Below, one piece after another: positions 1 to 4,693 of a stretch of 8,209 bases of DNA. The notes beneath the pieces were generated by a model. It saw only the letters and a program-made list of their open reading frames with translations, was not told the DNA's origin and searched no databases. The first letter of the stretch is position 1. Each line of letters starts with the position of its first letter. The DNA is from Bacillota bacterium (GTDB lineage Bacteria; Bacillota; DTU030). Where the stretch lies: positions 1 to 8,209 of the forward strand of contig DUVO01000189.1 of the NCBI GenBank assembly GCA_012841005.1, in the 5' to 3' direction. The position numbers were made by a program, and so were the translations under genes.

Positions 1-106
1 CCGCCCCGCTGTCCTGCGGAACCGTCGCGAGTTTCTTAGCCGTTCGTCGAAATGTCGCTCCGCCAGAAAGACTGCCGATCATTTCTTGAGATGCTCCCAC
101 CCCACT

Positions 107-129
107 GTCAAATCGTCAACTATCAACTA
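107..129. repeat. Heptamer repeat cluster 1 (TCAACTA x2)
   Basis: TCAACTA is repeated in perfect tandem at 116-122 and 123-129. It follows a looser TCAAATCG at 109-116 and precedes a partial TTC. The unit is clearly related to the second cluster about 90 bp downstream (TCAATTG type). Short degenerate heptamer arrays of this kind are non-coding, often variable in copy number, and spread between genes. No function is implied here. Confidence 0.55.
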
Positions 130-215
130 TTCTAAAGGTCTGCGCTCTTTTATCCTGTATCTCAGTCTATTTTCGGGGCACTTCCGGCACCATACAGCGA
201 CGACTGAATACCTTA

Positions 216-250
216 ATAATTGTCAAATGTCCATTGTCTATTGTCAATTG
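216..250. repeat. Heptamer repeat cluster 2 (TCNATTG-like, 4-5 units)
   Basis: Four consecutive 7-bp units can be read: TCAAATG (223-229), TCCATTG (230-236), TCTATTG (237-243) and TCAATTG (244-250). A weaker fifth unit, ATAATTG, lies at 216-222. The units differ mainly at positions 3 and 5. The array ends 48 bp before the start codon of the operon, so it probably lies in or next to the promoter/leader region. Whether it affects expression cannot be seen. Confidence 0.65.
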
Positions 251-280
251 TAAAAAACCGACAACCCTTTGCGCCGTCCT

Positions 281-291
281 GGGAGGAGGTG
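281..291 (+). promoter_or_regulatory. Strong ribosome-binding site fixing the start at 299
   Basis: GGGAGGAGGTG ends 7 bases before ATG 299. It decides the start: the frame is open back to a TTG at 269, but that codon has no Shine-Dalgarno and the ten extra residues are unlike a phosphoesterase N-terminus. Confidence 0.85.
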
Positions 292-298
292 TAAATCT

Positions 299-1288
299 AT
301 GAAAATACTTTTTCTCACCGACACCCACCACCGGGGCACCACGCCCCAGAACCGCCTGGACAACTTTCCCGACACCCAGCGGGAAAAGGTCCAGGAAGTG
401 GTGGAACTGGTGCGGGAACATCAGGTTGATGTGGTCCTTCACGGGGGAGATTTTTGGGACAGCCCCTTCCCTGCCCTCAACGTCTGTGCTGAAGTTCTGG
501 AAACCTACCGGGCGATACCCGTCCCCATCTATGCCATTGCCGGAAACCACGATCTTTACGGGCACAATTTGGGAACCCTCCACCGGACCATGCTGGGGTT
601 TATGGCCCGGTTGGGTCTGATCCGCGTCCTGAACCCCGGGGAACGGGTTTACCTGGAGAAGGATGGGCTCCGGCTGCAGCTTACGGGACAGCCCTACCAT
701 TACGATATCGACCGGCGGGATCCGGTCCTTGATTATTGTGTCACAAAGGAGGATTGCGATGTGGCCGTCCATGTCGTCCACGGCCTCCTGACAGACCGCT
801 CCCTGGGCAGTATCATTCACCATACGGTGGTGGACAGGGTTTTGGCTACCGGGGCCGATTTGACCCTGGTCGGCCATTACCACCTGGGTTTCTCCCCGGT
901 GGAGTACAAGGGCAGGTATTTTCTCAATCCCGGGGCCCTGGTCAGGATCAACAACCATCCCCAGGAAATGGCCCGCCAACCGGCGGTGATCCTAATTGAT
1001 CTGAACGGCGGTGAGATGAGTTATAATACTCTCCCGCTGCGTTCGGCCCGGCCGGGGGAGGGAGTCCTGGATCGGAGCAAGGTGGAACTTGCGGAACGGC
1101 GGGAGGAACGCCTGGCCGAGTTCGTCCGGGAGATGGCTTCTGCCGGCGAATACTACGGGGCCAACCTGGAAGAGATGGTGACCGCCATCGCCGACAAGGA
1201 GACCCTGCCCCCGGCGGTGCGGCAGGAGGCCTTGCGGCGCCTGTCTCGGTCCCAGGAGGCCTTCCTGGCCGGGGAGGTGAGGGAATGA
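299..1288 (+). CDS. Mre11/SbcD-like metallophosphoesterase (DNA exonuclease subunit)
   Basis: This 329-residue protein carries the calcineurin-type phosphoesterase motifs in order: D8-T-H10, GGDFWD with D51, GNHD at 82-85, H161 (VVHG) and GHYH at 192-195. These residues bind the two catalytic metal ions, normally Mn2+, in Mre11/SbcD nucleases. Family members cut DNA ends and hairpins together with a Rad50/SbcC ATPase. At 329 residues it is shorter than typical SbcD (about 400). Beyond the core, from about 255, there is a charged helical tail rich in Glu and Arg, a plausible ATPase-docking segment (inference). No signal peptide is seen, so it should act in the cytoplasm. Its stop overlaps the next start (ATGA, 1285-1288), and the downstream genes encode the matching ATPase, which supports a DNA-repair role over a generic phosphodiesterase. 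Exact substrate unknown. Confidence 0.88.
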   Translation: MKILFLTDTHHRGTTPQNRLDNFPDTQREKVQEVVELVREHQVDVVLHGGDFWDSPFPALNVCAEVLETYRAIPVPIYAIAGNHDLYGHNLGTLHRTMLGFMARLGLIRVLNPGERVYLEKDGLRLQLTGQPYHYDIDRRDPVLDYCVTKEDCDVAVHVVHGLLTDRSLGSIIHHTVVDRVLATGADLTLVGHYHLGFSPVEYKGRYFLNPGALVRINNHPQEMARQPAVILIDLNGGEMSYNTLPLRSARPGEGVLDRSKVELAERREERLAEFVREMASAGEYYGANLEEMVTAIADKETLPPAVRQEALRRLSRSQEAFLAGEVRE

Positions 1289-2598
1289 AGAAACTTAAGG
1301 GGTTGATCATTGAAAACTTCCAGTCCCACGAGTTCACCCAGGTGGATTTTGCCCCAGGCTTCAATGTCATTGTCGGGGCTTCGGACCAGGGAAAATCAGC
1401 CCTGATCCGGGCCCTGAAGTGGCTGTATTTCAACGAACCCCGGGGCGCCGATTTCATCCGGGTTGGGGCTACGGGCTGTCGTGTTACCGTCCTCCTAGCC
1501 GATGACACCCAGGTGAGCCGGGAGCGGACTCCTTCCCGGAACCGTTATTATGTCCAGTACCCGGGCCGGGAGGAGGAAGTCTTTGAAGGGTTCGGCTCCC
1601 GGGTGCCCCGGGAGGTAGAGGTAGCCCTGGGGGTGGTTAAAACCAAACTGGACGAGGGATTGGAGACGGTGCTGAACCTGGGGGAACAACTGGAAGCTCC
1701 TTTTCTCCTGGCGGAGGCAGGTTCGGTGAAGGCCAAGGCCATGGGCCGGTTGTACGGGGTTCATATTGTTGATGCGGCATTAAGGGAAACGGTGCGGGAT
1801 ATGAACAGGGCCCAGCAGGAGGAGAGGCGCCTGGGGGAGCAGTTGAAGGAGATTGCGTCCGCCCTGGAGGAGTATGCCGATCTTCCCCGCCTGGCAGAAT
1901 TGGTAGAAAAACTGACGGCCCAATTGGGAGAACTGGATAAACTGGCCGGGCGGCTGGACACCTGCCGGAAGCTGAAGGAAGAAAGGGAAGCAGTGGAAGG
2001 CTTTATCGGGGCGGCCAATGGGATCCTGGAGAAAATGGGGGGTCTGGCCCAAAGTGAGGGGTTGCTGGCACAGGTTTCGGAACTGGCCTCCCGCTGCAGC
2101 CGCGGAGAGGAGTACCGGCGGGATTTGCTCCGGGTCCAGGCGGAAATAGGGCAGGCGGAAGAAATCCTGGCTGCAGCCCGGGGGCTGGAAGCGGCCCAGG
2201 AGAAGGCGGCCCTGGCCCTGGAGTGCCAGCGCCTGGGAAAGGAGCTGGCCGACCTTTACAAGGAAAAAAGAAGGGCAGAAAGGGTAATTGCTGCTACCCG
2301 GGAGGTTTTGCAGCACACAGAGGGTGTGGAGCAGGCGGCGGCCAATTTACGTCTCTTCCAGGAAAAGGAAGGAACCGTGGGGAAGATGGCAGAGCTGCAG
2401 CGGGAGCTGGTCAGTGCCTGGGAGAAGGGCAAGAAGGCCCAGGAGGCGGCAGCGGCTGCCGCCAGGGACCTGAAGCGCCAATTGGCCCAGTACGGCGCCC
2501 TGCTTAAGAAACTGGGCAAGTGCCCGATCTGTTATGGCGATATAACTGCGGCGACTATCCGGGGGATCCTGAGTGAATATACGGGGGAGGAAGGATAA
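1285..2598 (+). CDS. Rad50/SbcC-like ATPase, N-terminal half ending in a zinc hook
   Basis: This 437-residue protein opens with the fold typical of SMC/Rad50 N-termini (LKGLIIENFQSHE) and a Walker A loop, GASDQGKS, at 31-38. The ATPase lobe runs to about residue 165. Residues about 170-405 are a Glu/Lys/Arg/Ala/Leu-rich coiled coil. Near the C-terminus is CPIC (C413, C416), the Rad50 zinc-hook CxxC that lets two molecules join through one zinc ion. Only about 20 residues follow, so the chain ends just after the hook. Walker B and the signature are absent here and lie in the gene at 2871. The start overlaps the nuclease stop by 4 bp, with GGAGG 7 bases upstream inside that gene. The stop TAA overlaps the next ATG by one base. 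It should pair with the proteins encoded at 299, 2598 and 2871. Annotation as Rad50-type is firm; the physiological role is inferred. Confidence 0.87.
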   Translation: MKKLKGLIIENFQSHEFTQVDFAPGFNVIVGASDQGKSALIRALKWLYFNEPRGADFIRVGATGCRVTVLLADDTQVSRERTPSRNRYYVQYPGREEEVFEGFGSRVPREVEVALGVVKTKLDEGLETVLNLGEQLEAPFLLAEAGSVKAKAMGRLYGVHIVDAALRETVRDMNRAQQEERRLGEQLKEIASALEEYADLPRLAELVEKLTAQLGELDKLAGRLDTCRKLKEEREAVEGFIGAANGILEKMGGLAQSEGLLAQVSELASRCSRGEEYRRDLLRVQAEIGQAEEILAAARGLEAAQEKAALALECQRLGKELADLYKEKRRAERVIAATREVLQHTEGVEQAAANLRLFQEKEGTVGKMAELQRELVSAWEKGKKAQEAAAAAARDLKRQLAQYGALLKKLGKCPICYGDITAATIRGILSEYTGEEG

Positions 2599-2864
2599 TG
2601 GGTTACGAGGAGCAGCTGAACCGGCTCAAGCGTGGCCTGCAGCAGGCCCAGCGCCTGCGGGCCGATGCCGAGACCAAGCGGAACTTCTACCTGGAACAAA
2701 GGGAGAAAATTATCCTGAGGATCAGGGAATTGGGGGTGGAACCCGAGGAACTGGAACAGGAAATCAAGCGCCTGCAGGGAGAGATGGAAAAACTGCTGCG
2801 GGAGGCGGAAGCCCTTATCCCCTGGGAACTGCTGGAAAAAGAGAACCGGAAGGGTCAGGGGTGA
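2598..2864 (+). CDS. Small coiled-coil protein, middle piece of the split Rad50-like ATPase
   Basis: This 88-residue protein is almost entirely predicted helix: heptad-like leucines among Glu, Gln, Lys and Arg, interrupted around GVEP (residues 46-49), which may be a kink between two helices. There is no Cys, no ATPase motif, no signal peptide and no membrane segment. Translation is coupled to the previous gene through TAATG (stop 2596-2598, start 2598), with GGGAGG/AAGG at 2585-2594. Its position between the zinc-hook half and the Walker B half suggests it supplies part of the descending coiled-coil arm of a Rad50-like complex (inference). It is in the same frame as the following gene, separated only by TGA and two codons. 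It could instead be an independent regulatory subunit. I know of no named family for it. Confidence 0.72.
   Translation: MGYEEQLNRLKRGLQQAQRLRADAETKRNFYLEQREKIILRIRELGVEPEELEQEIKRLQGEMEKLLREAEALIPWELLEKENRKGQG
2857..2864 (+). promoter_or_regulatory. Ribosome-binding site overlapping a stop codon
   Basis: AGGGGTGA lies 6 bases before ATG 2871, and its last three bases are the TGA stop of the 88-residue gene. The site argues that the ATPase C-half is translated from its own start rather than only by readthrough. Confidence 0.6.
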
Positions 2865-2870
2865 TATATT

Positions 2871-3530
2871 ATGCCTGATCGGGAGAAATTGCGAAGGGGT
2901 TTGGCCGAGCTCCAGGCCCTGTACCATCGCCGGCGGGGGCAGCAGGAACAGCTGCTAAGGGAGCAAAAGCGCCTCCAGGAGCAGCTGGAAAGGGCGATAG
3001 CGGAGCGGGACCTTTTGGACCAGGTGCGTGTCCTTTTCCAGATGACCTCTGACCATGCCCGGGAACAGGCCCGCCAGACCATTGAGTCTATGGTCAGCCG
3101 GGCCCTCCAGTATGTCTTTGGCGCCGATCTCGAGTTTAAGGTCCGAATTGAAGAGTCCCGGGGACGGCCGGAGGCCGAATTTTATGTGGCTTCCACCTAC
3201 GGGGGAGAAGCAGTGGTGGAAAACCGCCCCCAGGATGCCCGGGGCGGCGGTGTGGTGGATGTGATTTCCCTGGCCCTGCGCCTGGTGTTATTACAGAGTT
3301 CCCGGCCTCCTATCCAGGGCCCGCTGGTTTTGGACGAACCGGCCAAACATGTCTCCGAGGAATTTGCCCTCAATGTGGCGGAATTCCTCAAGGAGGCGGC
3401 CCGGGTCTTTGACCGGCAGGTGATCATGGTCACCCATAACCACCAGCTGGCGGGTGTGGCCGACCGTGCCTTCCGGGTGGAGTTGGAGGCGGGAAAGAGT
3501 GTGGTCAAGGTTGCCGGGGATGGCTTTTGA
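2871..3530 (+). CDS. Rad50/SbcC-like ATPase, C-terminal half
   Basis: This 219-residue protein begins with about 55 residues of charged coiled coil (repeated Arg/Gln/Glu/Leu) and then carries the C-terminal ATPase lobe. Visible motifs are a signature-like stretch DARGGG followed by VVDVISLALRL (122-138), Walker B PLVLDEP (151-157, D155 and catalytic E156), and the H-loop VTHN with H189. The usual LSGG serine of the ABC signature is not present: the site reads A-R-G-G-G. It lacks Walker A, so it must dimerise with the gene-1285 product to make a complete nucleotide site, as the two ends of one chain do in normal Rad50. Its start has its own Shine-Dalgarno, and the gene lies 6 bp after the 88-residue gene in the same frame. 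It ends the operon. Cytoplasmic; it likely powers DNA-end processing with the Mre11-like subunit. Confidence 0.85.
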   Translation: MPDREKLRRGLAELQALYHRRRGQQEQLLREQKRLQEQLERAIAERDLLDQVRVLFQMTSDHAREQARQTIESMVSRALQYVFGADLEFKVRIEESRGRPEAEFYVASTYGGEAVVENRPQDARGGGVVDVISLALRLVLLQSSRPPIQGPLVLDEPAKHVSEEFALNVAEFLKEAARVFDRQVIMVTHNHQLAGVADRAFRVELEAGKSVVKVAGDGF

Positions 3531-3660
3531 GAGGGATTAATAAAGAATCGCTGTTTTCGGGTAATTCCGGTCCTCAAGGGGAAATACCCTCCCGAATACA
3601 GGGGGTAATCTTTGCTTTTCCGCCCCTCTGGTAAACAACTCACCCTGGCAAGCTTGTCAC
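3531..3660. other. Structured spacer between the ATPase operon and the phospholipase gene
   Basis: No gene is seen. The plus strand can form an outer stem 3552-3561/3591-3600 (nine pairs with one T-T mismatch, core TTCGGG/CCCGAA) enclosing an inner hairpin AGGG 3577-3580/CCCT 3587-3590. A further GGGG 3601-3604/CCCC 3623-3626 pairing is possible, sharing bases with the first. Together with the long hairpin at 3661-3720 this would make a folded leader if a transcript starts upstream or reads through from the ATPase operon. I could not match it to the riboswitch consensus sequences I know. No classic terminator with a run of T is visible in this part. Confidence 0.4.
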
Positions 3661-3720
3661 AGGATTCCCCGGTCTGCATAGCTTCATAAATAAAAGCTAT
3701 TTTGCAGACTGGGGGGTCTT
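3661..3720 (+). promoter_or_regulatory. 24-bp hairpin covering the ribosome-binding site of the phospholipase gene
   Basis: The left arm 3661-3678 pairs with 3703-3720 over 18 positions (including G-T wobbles). The stem continues with 3679-3684 against 3694-3699. There is a three-base TTT bulge at 3700-3702 and a nine-base loop at 3685-3693. The right arm holds GGGGGG (3711-3716), the only candidate Shine-Dalgarno for ATG 3723, and ends two bases before that codon. It could block translation, or act as an imperfect intrinsic terminator of the ATPase operon, since TCTTTTAT follows the G-rich arm. Both readings are inference; the pairing itself is plain in the sequence. Confidence 0.6.
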
Positions 3721-3722
3721 TT

Positions 3723-4448
3723 ATGGTCAGAAGAAGGTCAGCGCAGCTGCGCTATGCTAGGGAAGACCACGCCGCCATGACGGCCCTGGCGGCCGGAATA
3801 ATTTTGGCCGATGGCAGGCTCGAAACCTATAGATTTCTCCGGCAGGGGCAGTTTTTGGAGCATCTCCAGTGGGGTTCTGTTGCCGCCGACGGCCGGGTCT
3901 GTCCCCTAAAACACTTTCACCATCCCTTTAAGCATACCGGCTTTGGCGATTACCGTACCAGTGCCGCCGACGTGGCCATCGGCTGCTACCGGAGGGCCCT
4001 GGAGCTCTATCGCAAAGGCAGGACCGCCGCTGCCGCCTATAACCTCGGGAAAGCCCTCCATATGCTTCAGGATGCCCATGTACCCCATCATGCTGCCCTG
4101 ATGGGAGTCTTTAGCTATTTGGGAATTGACCCCTATGGCCATTACCAGTATGAAGGGTGGCTGCAAGGGCACTGGCGGGATTACACGGTGGTGGATGGGG
4201 GTATCTATAGCTGGCAGGGATGTCACACCCATCCTGATTACGGCAGCCATCAGACCTCTTCGGAGCGGGTGTACGATTGGATTGACGAGACTGCAGCCTT
4301 TAGCCTATGCTACCTTGACCTGGTCAACAGGAAGAAAAACGCCGGCCGACAGGACCGTTTTCCAGAAACTGCCTCGGTATTGGTTCCCCGCACTCTGCGC
4401 TGGTCGGCCGGGCTAATTGCCAAGTTCGTGGAAGAATTATCTGATTAA
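3723..4448 (+). CDS. Zinc-dependent phospholipase C-like protein, no secretion signal
   Basis: This 241-residue protein resembles the Zn-dependent phospholipase C/S1-P1 nuclease fold. The core is LHMLQDAHVPHH: H113, D117 and H123 have the same spacing as His118/Asp122/His128 of Bacillus cereus PLC. H140-x3-E144 matches His142/Glu146, D56 and H64 (KHFHHP) likely match Asp55/His69, and H16 may match His14. Thus most ligands of the three-zinc site are present. Unlike secreted family members there is no signal peptide, and the N-terminal tryptophan whose free amine binds zinc is not seen. An intracellular enzyme, perhaps acting on phospholipids or another phosphodiester, is one possibility (inference). 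I chose ATG 3723, with GGGGGG at 3711-3716. An in-frame TTG at 3702 lies inside the hairpin and has no Shine-Dalgarno. The gene stands alone between two spacers. Confidence 0.8.
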   Translation: MVRRRSAQLRYAREDHAAMTALAAGIILADGRLETYRFLRQGQFLEHLQWGSVAADGRVCPLKHFHHPFKHTGFGDYRTSAADVAIGCYRRALELYRKGRTAAAAYNLGKALHMLQDAHVPHHAALMGVFSYLGIDPYGHYQYEGWLQGHWRDYTVVDGGIYSWQGCHTHPDYGSHQTSSERVYDWIDETAAFSLCYLDLVNRKKNAGRQDRFPETASVLVPRTLRWSAGLIAKFVEELSD

Positions 4449-4540
4449 GTCCAAATTGCAGGATTGGGATAATCTATTTTGGAATGCCGGGGCACCCTGC
4501 TGCCACCCTGGCCACAGAAGGGGTCGTCACTGTGCGCCCC

Positions 4541-4596
4541 AAAAAATTCTTAACATTAGCTAATTGGAATTAATTTGAAATAAATGTTAATTGGAA
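4541..4596. promoter_or_regulatory. AT-rich block with inverted and direct repeats (operator candidate)
   Basis: Within this block TTAACATT (4550-4557) and AATGTTAA (4583-4590) form a perfect 8-bp inverted repeat. TAATTGGAA occurs twice as a direct repeat (4561-4569 and 4588-4596), 27 bp apart. Composition changes sharply from the GC-rich DNA on both sides. The block lies about 100 bp before the kinase start, a usual place for a promoter and regulator binding. The regulator is unknown and no regulator gene is in the window. Confidence 0.4.
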
Positions 4597-4677
4597 GAGG
4601 AATCACTTCCCCATACGTCGAATAGTATCCCCATGAACTGGGTACAGTAAGCCCAGAACCAGTCCAAATATATCACA

Positions 4678-4685
4678 AAGGAGGG
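4678..4685 (+). promoter_or_regulatory. Ribosome-binding site of the kinase
   Basis: AAGGAGGG lies 8 bases before ATG 4694 and 5 bases before an adjacent in-frame TTG at 4691. The ATG at better spacing is preferred; the choice changes the protein by one residue. Confidence 0.75.
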
Positions 4686-4693
4686 ATTTCTTG

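Larger units (their letters stand above)
1..298. other. Intergenic region upstream of the nuclease/ATPase operon
   Basis: I see no convincing gene in these 298 bases. The left part (about 1-105) is of mixed composition and I recognise nothing in it; it could be the remnant of an upstream gene or a dispersed intergenic sequence. The right part is more AT-rich and contains two clusters of 7-bp degenerate repeats, annotated separately. A promoter for the operon at 299 is expected here. TTGTCA-like hexamers occur at 220-225 and 241-246, but neither has a good TATAAT-like hexamer at 16-18 bp spacing, so I call no promoter. Confidence 0.5.
4449..4693. other. Spacer and probable regulatory region before the kinase gene
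   Basis: These 245 bases hold no gene I can support. The first half is GC-rich, with possible pairing of GGGG near 4489-4492 with CCCC 4537-4540. The centre is an AT-rich block with repeats (annotated separately). The last part contains a small hairpin, CTGGG 4638-4642/CCCAG 4652-4656, and the kinase ribosome-binding site. The promoter of the kinase/dehydrogenase operon should lie here, but no convincing -35/-10 pair at correct spacing is visible. Confidence 0.45.

Noticed and set aside
107..250. CRISPR-like array
   Set aside because: Repeat units are 7 bp with no spacers; this is a simple degenerate tandem repeat.
269..298. TTG 269 as start of the phosphoesterase
   Set aside because: There is no Shine-Dalgarno before it, whereas ATG 299 has a near-perfect one at ideal spacing.
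167..979. Long open frame (270 codons) on the minus strand across the phosphoesterase gene
   Set aside because: The plus strand carries all metallophosphoesterase motifs with a strong ribosome site; the minus frame is an antisense by-product of GC-rich codon use and reads as an unpatterned Pro/Gly/Val/His-rich chain.
3541..3660. Known riboswitch (c-di-GMP, c-di-AMP, cobalamin, SAM, THF, glycine)
   Set aside because: None of the conserved core sequences I remember for these classes can be found; only generic stems are seen.
3197..3679. Minus-strand open frame of 160 codons covering the end of the ATPase and the spacer
   Set aside because: It lies antisense to Walker B and the H-loop of a well supported gene; the part in the spacer alone is too short to support.
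3654..3682. Promoter TTGTCA with CATAGC at 17-bp spacing before the phospholipase-like gene
   Set aside because: The -35 is good, but the -10 matches only three of six bases and lies in the left arm of the hairpin; not strong enough to annotate.
4489..4505. Sigma-54-like -24/-12 promoter (GGCAC-N5-TGCCA)
   Set aside because: The GGCAC half fits, but the invariant GC of the -12 element is CC at the required spacing, and no activator gene is nearby.
4489..4546. Terminator after the phospholipase-like gene (GGGG...CCCC followed by AAAAAA)
   Set aside because: The run after the stem is A, not T, on the plus strand, and on the minus strand the T-run precedes the stem. The stem is also imperfect with a long loop.
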